Shown here: in pieces, positions 37,708 to 48,878 of the stretch
Layout: the number at the start of each line of letters is the position of its first letter
Numbering within the stretch: the stretch's first letter is position 1
Origin: Haemonchus contortus
Taxonomy: Eukaryota > Nematoda > Chromadorea > Rhabditida > Trichostrongylidae
DNA: 64,000 bases
Assembly (NCBI GenBank): GCA_000469685.2
Contig: LS997563.1
Span: 10,566,940-10,630,939, forward strand
Direction: 5' to 3'
Position numbers and translations under genes: made by a program
Notes under the pieces: model-generated
Databases searched by the model: none
The model's input: only the letters and a program-made list of their open reading frames with translations
What the model was told of the DNA's origin: nothing

Positions 37708-37715
37708 TATAAGAG
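37708..37715 (+). promoter_or_regulatory. TATA-like box of ASP gene B
   Basis: TATAAGAG, 39 bases before the start codon, at the same place as TATAAAAG of gene C within a conserved upstream block (TGGTAATACTTCAGTTATGC and CTTACTGCT shared by both genes). Confidence 0.5.
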
Positions 37716-37746
37716 CCTCACCGATTGGAACCCGTTATTAACAACT

Positions 37747-40144
37747 ATGTCTACTTATGGGATGATACTGCTTGTAAGTCCTCTTTTCTGACAGAAAACC
37801 GTCCCTGGACCGTCTCTGTATAATTTAGGTTATCTCCACATTTTTTGGTTACATCAAAGGACAAGGCAAGTTGTTTTATTGCCATTTCTGCGAATCGAAT
37901 AGAAGATTTATGTATAGATTGATTAAAAATCTACAATATTACATTTATTTTCTATGATCAGTTTAAATAATATGAAAAAATGATCGCAGTAAATAATGGA
38001 TGATAAATAATTGTAGTAATTGATAATAAAAATAACATTAGTGATAACAATGACAAAGGCTCTCAGGGACTGTGATAGAAAGTTGGCGTTGCGTAATCTT
38101 TACCGATCATAGGACCATCATTTTGGATTGATTTCAGTAGCGAACTGTGATAGTAGGCAATTGGATCAATCAGTACGACAGAGATTGTTTCAGAAGCATA
38201 ATTTACTCAGGTGGGAGCTTTGCTACAAACCGTGTGAATTTCGAAAAGGTGGGTGATGAGGAATAGTTCGAATCATTTCGAGTTGCAGGGGAAGTCTAGC
38301 GAGAGGACAGACGGAGGCTAACGGGAATTATGGCATTGCACCACCTGCGGCCAACATGTATCGCATGGTAAGAAATCATTTCTCATCATCATTTTCAGCA
38401 CCAACCATTTTAGTCAGGTAAAAAGATGAACAAAAAGTTCTTATATTGTAACCTCGATGTAGAAGTTTCAGCGGAACATAAAAATAAAATCAAGAACGAA
38501 TGTGAGCACTTCGACTAGCCACGCTAGATAAGACATTTCCCTAGCTAAACACCCACTTCAGCAAATGTGCCCGATAATGGGGATGTTTGGGGTTGTTGAG
38601 GGGTTTTTGGCTCGTTCTTTGGGCACAGAGTCATGGATTCTCTCAGTCTTTTCTTCCCTACTTTCCTCTCCTCAAAGATGCTCTAGTAAACCTTTTTATG
38701 ACCTTGAATTATTTATTTATTTATTTAGTAACATGTAGAGTCAGTACATGAACACCGCTTGCTACAAAAACAAATAAAAAAAACGAAAAACAATGATTGC
38801 AGAGATATAGCTGTGATGCTGAATCGTATGCCCAACAGCATGCCAATACTTGTAACGAGAATATACTTCCACAAGATGCGCGTCCAGGATACAACGAGAA
38901 CATCTACAGTTTTAGAGGAAGCGGAGGTCAGGCGGATGCTGCCGAAGCTGTGAGTTTGACTACTAGTCCCTACCCATATTCGAACAAAAGTTTTCAGAGG
39001 AATCAAAAAAATCGCGGTTCGTATCCTGCTCATGTACTTATTTGTCTCAAATCTCCACAAAATGTTTATTCTTGCAGAAATAAGCTTTCTCGAATAATGG
39101 TGGGCAGAAAGAAGAGATATAAAATTATTCTTCCCCAAGCAGTAACCAATTCCAGGGTGGACACAAAACTTATTCCTAGGCTCTTCAAAGATGACAATTT
39201 CGTCCTTCTGTACTTCCCTGCTCTGCCATGCATTTATGCCTTCACTGAGAGAATAACATTTCTAGAAGATTCATACATCTACATCTTGTTACGACCTGCG
39301 CAACGCACATCTGAGGGGATACTGCCCAATTACTCCAGATATTCAGAGGGTATTACTCTCAAAGGGCAAAGATGTTGTAGCGTCAAGTGGCGCACTATCA
39401 TACGCATGGTCGCCGGTTCAAATCCCGGATCGATACTCGCCAAAACCGAGCAACCTTTCTTACCTTCGTAGTCAGTTACTTGATCAGAGAGAGGATGAGA
39501 GCACCGACCTGTTCAGAATACCACTACCACTCTGTGCAAAAGTCGAATGCGGGGGCGATAATCGAAGATAATACTGGAAAGCAAAAAAGCTGAGCTCAAA
39601 AGAGCTTTGGTACCGGCTCTTTCTGAGCCGCTGAAGTGACAAAGTTGTCTTCCCGAAATGTAATAAATATCAGATGACCAGCGATTTATCAGACGAATAA
39701 TTGAGGCCACAAATGCATGGTGGAGCCAGCTTGCAAGGAATGGCATGAGAACGGATATGTCGTTCACGAACGATGTTCGATCTGATCAAACAGAAATAGT
39801 GGGACAATGGGCAAAGGTAAGTCATGAAGAGCAGAACTGAAGTGATCCGCTCCAGTAGAACCAAAGCAAAAGCTGATTTGTGAAAGATCCTGGCAACTAA
39901 CAAGCTACATTTTCAGATGGCATGGTGGAACAACCAACTAGTCGGTTGTGCCATACGTCAATGTAGTGGATTTCAGTTCGTAGTGTGCATGTATCGTCCA
40001 GGGTAAGTCTCTTCGATTCACAAACTTTGGCTGACCGTTGAAAATGAATTTTACAGAGGCCACAATATTGGAGAACGAGTGTACAACGTAGGAGCGGTGT
40101 GTTCACAATGCTCAGGTCAATGCGTTGAAGGGCTCTGCCTCTGA
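37747..40144 (+). CDS. ASP/VAL secreted CAP protein B
   Basis: Single CAP-domain secreted protein, 215 residues from eight exons: 37747-37773, 37829-37865, 38138-38210, 38289-38367, 38803-38949, 39706-39816, 39917-40002, 40057-40144. Signal peptide MSTYGMILLVISTFFGYIKG. Motifs: RQRLFQKHNLLRGSLARGQ, APPAANMYRM, RYSCDAESYAQQHANTC, GYNENIYSF, CMYRPGGHNIGE and tail CSQCSGQCVEGLCL. The CAP-1 histidine motif is absent (QWAKMAWWNN). The second intron has a GC donor (AAG/GCAAGT), and exon 6 uses a GAG acceptor at 39705. A TATA-like box lies 39 bases before the ATG and AATAAA at 40173-40178. It is the tandem partner of gene C. Members of this family are abundant in parasitic nematode secretions; the target is unknown. 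Confidence 0.9.
38708..38728. repeat. TTTA microsatellite
   Basis: Four to five ATTT units in intron 4 of ASP gene B, 75 bases before exon 5. Confidence 0.7.
39377..39575 (+). repeat. tRNA-derived SINE copy in ASP gene B intron 5
   Basis: Head GTAGCGTCAAGTGGCGCAC with a strong B-box GGTTCAAATCC, and degenerate body ending AAAGTCGAATGCGGGGGCGA. It lies in the intron between exons 38803-38949 and 39706-39816; the same intron of gene C lacks a clear copy, so insertion followed the duplication. Confidence 0.65.
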
Positions 40145-40172
40145 TGATGATCTATTTTTTCAAAGATAGTTC

Positions 40173-40178
40173 AATAAA
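40173..40178 (+). terminator. Poly(A) signal of ASP gene B
   Basis: AATAAA 29 bases after the stop codon, in sequence alignable with the same signal of gene C. Confidence 0.65.
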
Positions 40179-40524
40179 GCTTTCAAACGACTGTGACTTA
40201 TCTCCAAGCCATTCGAGAGCAACACCTTGCGTTGTAATATCATTAAAGTCTGAAAGAGAATGGGCTTCCTTTAAAGACCGAAAAACTATGAGTATTCAAT
40301 CACCTTTCGGTCATAAATCATGGGGGAGTAAGTTAACGGTAACTAGTACAACCTATGCCTGCAGAATGAAGTTATCATACAGCATTCGGAGTTTCTCAAC
40401 CTAAAATCAAGAAAGGCAGCTCACTTATATAATAACTTCAGTTATTTAATATAATTGCAGTAACTTCAATAGCAGCTTAGACGAGGTATTTCCAGGTATT
40501 TAACGTCAATCGATCCCTCTTTTG

Positions 40525-40710
40525 GAATGCGCCCTCTCATCCGACTTCTTTCCTGATTGAAGCGGCGTGTTGAATGCGTGTTTTACCGATACGATAACGT
40601 GCGCTGGCCAGCTGATGTTCAAGCCAGTGCTTTTATCCTCCCGGACGAGTTGATAGGGAGCCTTTAAGGGCAAAAGCCGCAGGGTCCGCTATAACGGTGT
40701 TACCCTGGCA
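40525..40710 (-). repeat. Degraded tRNA-derived SINE copy
   Basis: Shares AATGCGCCC, TTATCCTCCCGGACGAGTTG and the order of modules with the reverse complement of the SINE family; the promoter head is eroded (GGGTCCGCTATAAC). Confidence 0.55.
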
Positions 40711-40823
40711 CTTAAGTAGGGCTTTGTGTTAAGAAGGCACGGCAAATATTTGACCACAGGGACTAATAAGAATTAATAGGAACTGATAATTAGCTACAGA
40801 AAGGAGAGTCGCTTGGTTTGTAA

Positions 40824-40876
40824 TGCGCTTCGTATTGACAGTGGAGGTTCGACAACCACTGTCAATACGAAGCGCA
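40824..40876. repeat. Perfect 21-bp hairpin
   Basis: Arms 40824-40844 (GCGCTTCGTATTGACAGTGG, preceded by T) and 40856-40876 are exact reverse complements with an 11-base loop. It lies between ASP genes B and C, next to a degraded SINE. Confidence 0.85.
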
Positions 40877-41489
40877 GGGGATGTTAGCTGGTGCGGGATG
40901 TTAAGAGGCCTTAAGTGATGGTAGCAAGAACTGAGAATAAGCGAAATGAACTGGTCAAGAACCAAGGAAGGCTAGTGCCACCAGGTCTATGGGCCCTTCG
41001 CGCTTACAGGGGGACCTTGGCATTTCAATTGATGATGTAGGATGTGACGTGTTCCTAGGTACTTTGGTTTGTGAGCAATAGTTCCTCTTTCAGACAAATT
41101 CCTAATTCGGAAAAAACCTGATTGGTGTGACGTCCTATGTCTTAATTTTTGTGTGGGGCTGCTCCGCCAACCACTAAGTCGGCCTTGCTCAATGTGAGGT
41201 GAAAATATAATAAACACTTTGTCCAACCATCGAATATCCACCCTGTGGGTTTCAGTGAGGATCGAACGATACTTACTGCTATCTTCAGTCTTTTAAAGCT
41301 CTGGGGCGAAGATGGTATAGTGAGAAGTATTGTTGTTCGTATGAAAATTCAGTTGGGGATTGAATATTGGCTTAATTGCCCAAATCTTCCACCCTTTTCG
41401 GTTACACCACTTTCAGTGAAAAATTTAGAGCTTTGACTTTGGAACTGAGCTCAATTCAGGAAAGGTAAAATAAAGGACAAGGTAAAATT

Positions 41490-42160
41490 GCTGGCTTGTA
41501 TAAAGGACGGTCAGCGTAAGTCATTGTATTATTGGGTTGTAACATAAGTTCGTAGAGTTTTGCGTTAGAGTTATTTTGCAACGATTTGTTTTGTTTTTCA
41601 GCAAAGTGTATACATTCATTCGAAAGAGCTTTTTCTCCTCTACAAAACTGTTTTATCTGTTTTTTTGGAGTGTTTAATTGTTCGCCTTTTTTCTGGCTCA
41701 GAAATGGAATATCTAGGAGGAAAAAATCAGCATTTTCGACATTCGCTTTTCTTGCCGAAACAGCTCGGGAGGTATGCAGTGTGTACAGGGAAGGTGTCTT
41801 ACATAGGTAAGTCTACTGCACAAAAATGGCTCGCAAAGCTTGAAATATGCGACTTTGAACTTGAAGACACGCCTCGAAGCGGACGACCTGCAGAATTCGA
41901 CCAAGAGCGTCTGAAGGCACTATTGAAGGAGGATGGTCGCCAAACAATTCGTGTATTGGCTGATTATTATAATAACTTATTTAATAATTTATTATTGCAA
42001 TTATTGCTTTTTGTTCAGAGAAATCTTTGTGAAAAACTCTACGAACTTATGTTACAACCTAATATATATGTAGGCCACCAACGCATACAAAAAGTCCCAA
42101 CGATTCTGAATGGAAGTCAAATCTAAGGCGCACTCCAAAACGGGACCAATGTCAAGAACA
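41490..42160 (+). repeat. SINE copy split by a mariner
   Basis: Left remnant at about 41490-41530 (GCTTGTATAAAGGACGG, CGTAAGTCATTGTA) and right remnant at 42063-42160 (TGTAGGCCACCAACGCATAC, CGATTCTGAATGGAAGTC, GGCGCACTCC). Joined, they reproduce the SINE body order, interrupted at CATTGTA by the 531 bp mariner. Confidence 0.65.
41532..42062 (+). mobile_element. Internally deleted mariner inserted in a SINE
   Basis: 531 bp with ends TTGGGTTGTAACATAAGTTC and its near-perfect reverse complement (28 of about 30 bp), flanked by TA at 41530-41531 and 42063-42064. It retains only the N-terminal transposase HTH (AQKWLAKLEICDFELEDTPR then SGRPAEFDQERLKALLKEDG), followed by an AT-rich junction; the catalytic domain is missing. 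Flanking sequence on the two sides matches the left and right parts of the SINE tail around the CATTGTA position. Confidence 0.88.
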
Positions 42161-42369
42161 TTACCCTATCATCACTTCTATGCTTTTGGCCACACTCTTC
42201 CCTTCTGTTAGGAAAATTCGCTGCATTTTGGAAGCCTCTATACAATTTCGGACAACCGTATGCAAACATAACCAAACTAACTATAGCACTTCCCATTCAC
42301 GAATTATGGTAATACTTCAGTTATGCGCTTACTGCTATGGTACTCACATCATAATAACAAAACGTTTGT

Positions 42370-42377
42370 TATAAAAG
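42370..42377 (+). promoter_or_regulatory. TATA box of ASP gene C
   Basis: TATAAAAG, 39 bases before the ATG, in the upstream block conserved with gene B. A start site about 30 bases downstream would leave almost no 5' leader, so transcription may start just before the ATG. Confidence 0.5.
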
Positions 42378-42408
42378 TTCTACCGATCGCAACCAATCAC
42401 CCATAGTT

Positions 42409-44621
42409 ATGTCAACCTCGTGGACGATACTACTTGTAAGTTCTGTTGTCCCAACAAAACCTATCACTGAATTATTATTCTATTATTTAGGTTCTCTCCT
42501 CTCTTTTTGTCAACATCAATTGTCAAGGTTAGAGATTTTACAACAATTTCTATATCGGGTTAAAGGTTTATGTATATTCAGATGAGTGTGAAGATCTAGT
42601 ACATTCTTCCAGGGATCGGGGATAATGGTATAAAGAAGTGATAACAGTGAATAATGAATGATAAACGATTTTAGCAGACAGTATAAATTCCAGTAATAGC
42701 AGCGATTATAATGAAGGTTCTTGATGAGGCTTTGATACCGTATAGTACATATTGTGGTATCAAGGGATTAATATGCAGCGGGAACCACCAGGAGTTCCTA
42801 CCACAAACCCCAGAGATAATAAATTAACATTTAGTGATCTCCAGCAATCATGGGACTATCATTTCGAATAAATTTCAGAAGCGTACTGTGATAGTAGACA
42901 ATTGGATCAGTCAGTACGGCAAAGATTGTTTGAGAAGCATAATTTACTCAGGTGGGAGCTTTGTTCCAAACCAAACTAATTCCGAAAAAGGTGGGCGATG
43001 TGGAATAGCTCCTAATCGGTTCAAGGTTGCAGGGGAAGTCTAGCGAGAGGACAGACAGAAGCTAATGGGAATTATGGCATTGCACCACCTGCGGCCAACA
43101 TGTATCGCATGGTGAAAACATAATTTCTGATCCATTTTTTATATTTTTACACAATTTCACTACAACTGGGGTAACACCATAACATGGAGAAGTTTAGAGA
43201 ATATTCCCTTCCAAAGGTGATTCCCCAGGTTAGGCAGTATGCATCACTCTCGTTACAAAAAAAAATACTCGATCAGTGATGAGATGCTTACAGGGGTGGG
43301 GGTTTAGCTTGGACCTTTGTGCACAGAATCATAGATTCATTCAATTTCCCCTCCCCTTATCCCCTCCATTAAATTTCTACCAGTAGACGTTCGTGTAACC
43401 ACGAATTATTGTAGAGATATAGCTGTGATGCTGAATCGTACGCCCAACAGCATGCCAATACTTGTAATGAGGTCGTACTTCCACCAGATGCACGTCCCGG
43501 TTACAAGGAAAACATCTACAGTTTCAGGGGAAGCGGAGGTCAGGCGGATGCTGCCGAAGCTGTGAGTTTAATCTCCGATCCAAATATTTACACATATGTG
43601 AGCGGCAGACTTTAGAAGCGTCAAGGTTCTCTTTGCCTCAATTCTTCCGGAAAAAGAGCAAAGGTTCTGTCCTAATAGAGATCCTTCTTCAAAATAAGAA
43701 AATCAAGCAGCCAGTTGAGTTGAAAGACTAGTTTTCTCGAAGCAGTAATGAGTCCAGATAAAAAGAATACAAACCTTTTTCGAAGCCAGCTCGCGGAAGT
43801 GGTCGCTCCTCATTGTACAACTTTCTGTTCTGCCATGTACCATCTAACCATCGAATAACTTCTTCAAAGGATTGATCCATCTGGCTGAGTACGACCCAGC
43901 GACTTCTAGAAAGTATTGTTCAATCACTCGAGATATCTAACAACTATCACTACAAAAGGAAAATACGTGAAGCCCATATTTTTGTAGCTTAATCAGTACC
44001 TTTGCCTGTAGTTAGTGTGGGGCCCGACGTATTTTGGAAAATCCGCGATAGTGGTCATTTTTGGGGTTAGTGCGGAACTGGGAAGCTGAGCGTGAGAGCT
44101 TTTTTTTTGCAGTTTTTTACCGTTGGGCTTACATAGTCATTCTGAATGAAATCATATGAAATAAATACAAATTACACAGAAATTAAGGCCACAAATGACT
44201 GGTGGAGCCAGCTTGCGAGACATGGCATGAGGACGGATATGTTGTTCACGAGCGATGTTCGACATCGACAAACCGAAATAGTGACAAAGTGGGCAAAGGT
44301 AAGCTACGAAAAGCAAAATTGAAGTAATCTGCTATAGATGAAAACTGGTTGGTAAAAGATCCTGATCACTAATAACCCAGAACCTTTTTAGATGGCATGG
44401 TGGAACAATCTTCTAGTTGGTTGCGCCATAAATCAATGTAATGGATTTATGTTCGTAGTTTGCATGTATCGTCCAGGGTAAGTACCTCCGATCCAAAAAA
44501 TTTAACCAGAAATACCAAAAATAAATCTTACAGAGGCAACAACATAGGAGAACGAGTTTACAACGTAGGAGCGGTGTGTTCACAATGCTCAGGTCAATGC
44601 GTTGATGGGCTCTGCCTATAA
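42409..44621 (+). CDS. ASP/VAL secreted CAP protein C
   Basis: Tandem paralogue of gene B with identical exon lengths: 42409-42435, 42491-42527, 42879-42951, 43033-43111, 43415-43561, 44188-44298, 44392-44477, 44534-44621; 215 residues. Signal peptide MSTSWTILLVLSSLFVNINC. The mature part has YCDSRQLDQSVRQRLFEKHN, RYSCDAESYAQQHANTC, GYKENIYSF, CMYRPGGNNIGE and CSQCSGQCVDGLCL. Intron 2 has a normal GT donor here, unlike B. Exon 6 starts after an AAG (44187). TATAAAAG lies at 42370-42377 and AATAAA at 44651-44656. Upstream sequence stays alignable to gene B for roughly 250 bases and beyond that into a SINE. Confidence 0.9.
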
Positions 44622-44650
44622 TGTTGATTGATTTTTCTTAAGAGTAGATC

Positions 44651-44656
44651 AATAAA
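44651..44656 (+). terminator. Poly(A) signal of ASP gene C
   Basis: AATAAA 30 bases after the stop codon; position conserved with gene B. Confidence 0.65.
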
Positions 44657-44899
44657 GTTTTCAAATGATCGTGAAGTACTGCTGTCTCTTCCATTGCCAA
44701 CAATTTCCATTGTAACATCGAGGAGTTTAGAGCATTCTTTAAATTTATCGAAAAACTAGTGGAGTGAGTACTGCAGAGTGAAATGAATAATGTTAAGTAA
44801 GGTGGGTACTTCAGGGTTGTCATCTAGATCTGTACTGGCATCGTGCTATATATGTTCATACAGAAATCGAAGATGATAGTTGGAAGATCTCCGCTTTTG

Positions 44900-45636
44900 T
44901 TTCAACATTAAGCGCCAGAGCGCAGGTAATGAGGTTAGCCCATGATTGGGCTCAGAGACGTTTTTTGGCCGAGAACATATAGTTTTTTGACTTCAGTTTT
45001 AGGAGAAGCACCGAGGTGGATGAGCCAATTAAATAGACAACTCGCACCCCATTCTGACTTTTGGCACGAGGTAATCATGTCACCTCCACCGAAGGCTCTC
45101 ACCTCATGAGGCTTAATGCTGGGCGTAAACCGGGCCAACAAGTAATACAGTAAAAAGTGGAGTGGAAAGCTATGGTGAAGGCTCAGACGAAAACTTCTAA
45201 TACGTCTTGTCAACGTTGCACATATAATCAAGTTATTAGTAAAACGCCTAGACAATTCAAATGCGGTTCCAATCTTGGCGTAACTGCGTGAATTCACACA
45301 TAGCTCGGCACACTTGAGCAGGGTCTAGCACCCCTTTCTTTGGCAAAGTTTATTGAGCAGATACTCGATAATTTATTGATTAAACGTATTAACACACTTA
45401 TTACAATAGATCATCGTTGAACGGTGGAAATAAACAAACTGACAAAAACAGGGTAGGAGGATTAGCGGGAGGATGATTTGACGGTACTTCAGAAGGGGCG
45501 CTCAGCCTTGGGACAAGTATCGTTTGGCAAAATAACACAATGGAACACTTCAACTCACATGGAATGATTTGCACTTTGAGAAAACAAATAAAATCGAAAT
45601 AAATGCTTATTAAATTTGCAAACGTAGACATCTGCC
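44900..45636. other. Intergenic between convergent ASP genes C and D
   Basis: A short minus-strand open frame at 44935-45297 has no recognisable motif. No further CAP exon found. Confidence 0.4.
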
Positions 45637-48600
45637 CTAATTGCATAGCCCCTCATAACACGTGGTCGGACATTCAGCGCACACAGGTCCTATATTGTAG
45701 ACTTTACGGCCGACATCGTTGCCTCTGAAAAGTCGAAATCGTTACAAAAAATTCTGCTTGATACTCTTTGCTATCGAATTTCGTTATTTCTGAAAATTAG
45801 ATGTTGAGTGATTTACCCTGGACGATACATGCAGACTACGAGATAGTACTTTCCACAATGTTTTAATCCACATCCGACGAGGTTGTTGTTCCACCAAGCC
45901 ATCTGAAAGTTTGATTTGACTATAACCAGTTCGTCAGTTTTGTTGAATAGCTAAAACACGAGATCTAATAGAGTCACCATGGGATCGGACATCCTACGAT
46001 ACCTTCGGTGGATCCAACCCCCCATAGGTCCATTGCTTGTAAAGAGGCCTGGGAATAGGAACATGAAATAGAATGAGGCCCTCCACCCGTGGTTCCCAAG
46101 AATTCCTTCATTTGTCCAAGTTCAGCAGCTTTTTCTACAAACACTCCGGACTGGTGAAGTGCCCATTCGAGGTAGGCATTGCTCAGTCCGCTAGGGAGAC
46201 ACAGTGAAGACTCTGAGCGGAATCGGAGGTTTAGGGAGGCTCAAAAGCCCCCTCATATCCTGCGATTGCTTCTTATGATGTTGTATCAAAAAACACTCAA
46301 AAAAAGATTGGCCCACCTTCGCCCACTTCGTTACTCTCCGAGTTTCTCGAGTGCGAACCCCTTGTGTGAACAGCATATCCGTTCTCATACCATATGTCGC
46401 TAATTCACTCCACCAATCTGCCATTGCCTTAAAGTTCAAGAGTCCTGACTGAGTTTGAAATTCTTAGGCATTTATGAGCAAAATCTCAGAGGCGTGTCTT
46501 GAAAATTCGTGCTATGACAGTGGAGTAGCGCCCGTCCTATAATCTACACTGTAGGATCAAATTTTATTGCCTATTGTTGAATAGGCACCTTCGAAAAAAA
46601 TACCAAAGCTTACCAAAGCGAGAAGATCGAGAAGATCGAGAATGTAGAAACTAATCTTTAGAAAACTTATCAGATTTCCGACCTCTGATTGTAAGTGAAG
46701 TAGATTACTCTAATACTAAATTACAGGTAGGTAACTTACGGCCAGTCCAGCTGCTGCAGGAGTTGCACGTGGATTTCTGTAGACAAAAGTGTTCTCCTTG
46801 TATCCTGGACGTGCATATGGAGGCTGTACGGTCCTATTGCAACTATTGGCATGTTGTTGTGCATAAGTTTCAGCATCGCAGCTGTATCTCTGTAAGACTT
46901 CACGTAACAAGTGAAAATTACAAAGTAACAGGAAAGGGCATGTAGCTCGTCTGAATGCCAACTGCTGGACGTCCCGGGTGACCAATTGGAAGCAAAAAGA
47001 CCGCGAGGAAGGCCCCCTGCCAGGTGGAGTGATCCTTTCAGGGTGGCAACAAGTGGCAAGAAACCGAAATGAATGGCATAGATGCGTCCTGCAAGGTTGG
47101 CGAAATCACCCTTGAAGAGCGGACATCAAAGTTCTCAAGGTATTCAGAGATAAGGGGATTTGATTCACCGAAATGAAGCATTCTCCAAAATAAAGGCGAA
47201 TAAAGGTTGATCGGTCTGCACAAGCACTGAGTTTGCGTAAAGATTTTCAGAGAAGTGAAATTCATCTCTTAATCTCCGTAAGAAGATGAATCTCACCTCC
47301 AAGATATAGGAAACAAGAAACAACATAAAAATAAAAACAAATAAAAACTTCATTGATAAGATTAAAATTGAAATTTTCACTGGATTGAAGATCCTTGTTG
47401 CCTAAGACGTGTCGGCGGAAACACCTAAAATCTGGTAACCACGCCTACCCTCCACTCTCGACATTTTTCCATGGCGGACATTTCCCTTGTTTGGACAAAG
47501 CAAATCAAGACGTTTTCACTAGTCGCTGTCTTCGGAATGCATAGATGCACGCCCAAGCCCATAGATATTTGATCAAATTCTATTTCAAAAGTAGAAATCG
47601 ACTACCATGCGATACATATTAGTCGCTGGAGGTGCAATGCTGTGATAATTGCCGGCTCTTGGATGCTGCCGGATGTTCTGTATGAGAGTACGATTTCCAT
47701 TCGATTCGGTCTCTCCTCTAGCTAAGCTGCTTCTGAAACTTAAAATCTACTCCATGACACTTTTGAAATGCTAGGTGTAGGGTAACCTTCGTTGATTGTG
47801 CCCATCGAGGAACTGTTCCCTCATTCGATTATCAAGCTGCGGATTTTCACAGTTCGGTCCTCAAATGTAAACAAAAAGTGTACTCGAAGATTTGAAATAG
47901 GCCTAATGAAAAACAAAATTATAAGAAACAAAACCTCACTTTCGAAGACTGGTGTATTTGAGGGAGTGACTGAAAAAAGAATATTTAGTCGAGAACTAAG
48001 AGTGCGCCTAGCTATCCACAGAATGATCTCGGGCTGACAATGAGTCCTCTAGGTTTATCTGCACTCTCTATTGGGGAATTCCTAGTCTTTTAGGGGAAAG
48101 CGAGACCAGGGAGGTGTGTTGGAAAGCGTAATGTTCTCGGGTAGCTTTGATCACACCCTCGTTCTTTCAACTGCCTTTCACATCGTTGAAAAGAAAGGAG
48201 AAGTTTTTGTGGAAAGATATTACAGGCGAATTTCATTTCGAAAATATTGATTCATAAGGAATAATGTTGATCTGACCAATATTGGGACCATAGGATATTT
48301 CCGTGAGACAGTCACGGGTATTGATCGTCAGCACGAGCGATAGAATCGCGCACCCACTTAAACGCGCGCACTTCGCAGAATCAGATGCTTCTCAGAGGGT
48401 AGGGTAAGGTGAAAACAATCGATTCAATATTTGTAGCCATCAAATATCGAGAGAACAGATCGAGCGGCTAAGTGGTTTTGGAGCTTATAATGAAAGAAGA
48501 AAAGCTTATCTAAATGGAACTTGATTACTGAATGAATTTCAACGGCCAGTCCTGCACGTAGATCGTCCCGTTCAAGTACCTTACAGATCTAGGTGCGATA

Positions 48601-48878
48601 GGGCTTTCTAAGACCATGCCAATCAGCTGTAAGCTATACAGAGTTCCTGAGGAACTGAAAAAGTTGCTGACTCACTTTGACTTCCAACGGCATCGAAAAA
48701 TGTGAAAATGACCTGAAATTAAGAGTAATGTAGATAACAAAACAAGGTGCAAAATAAGTGCATATCGGTGACAGAGCTGGAGAGACTCAAAAGTGTTTCA
48801 TGGTAGAGGCTACTCTCAATAATAGAAAAGGGCTACGATAGAAAAACTCACAACTACAGTCAAAGTCAAGTTAGCCAT
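45637..48878 (-). CDS. ASP/VAL secreted CAP protein D
   Basis: More divergent paralogue, 232 residues, eight exons: 48852-48878, 48676-48712 (signal MANLTLTVV plus VIFTFFDAVGSQ), 47787-47859, 47606-47732, 46740-46889, 46317-46427, 45817-45902, 45637-45724. Exon 47606-47732 is 48 bases longer than in the relatives and adds about 16 residues (around RTLIQNIRQHPRAG) before APPATNMYRM. CAP motifs: RYSCDAETYAQQHANSC, KENTFVYRN replacing ENIY, WAKMAWWNN, CMYRPGGND, tail CAECPTTCYEGLCN. The acceptors before 47859 (GAG) and 46427 (AAG) are atypical. It points toward gene C (tail to tail). Function unknown beyond family membership. Confidence 0.87.
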
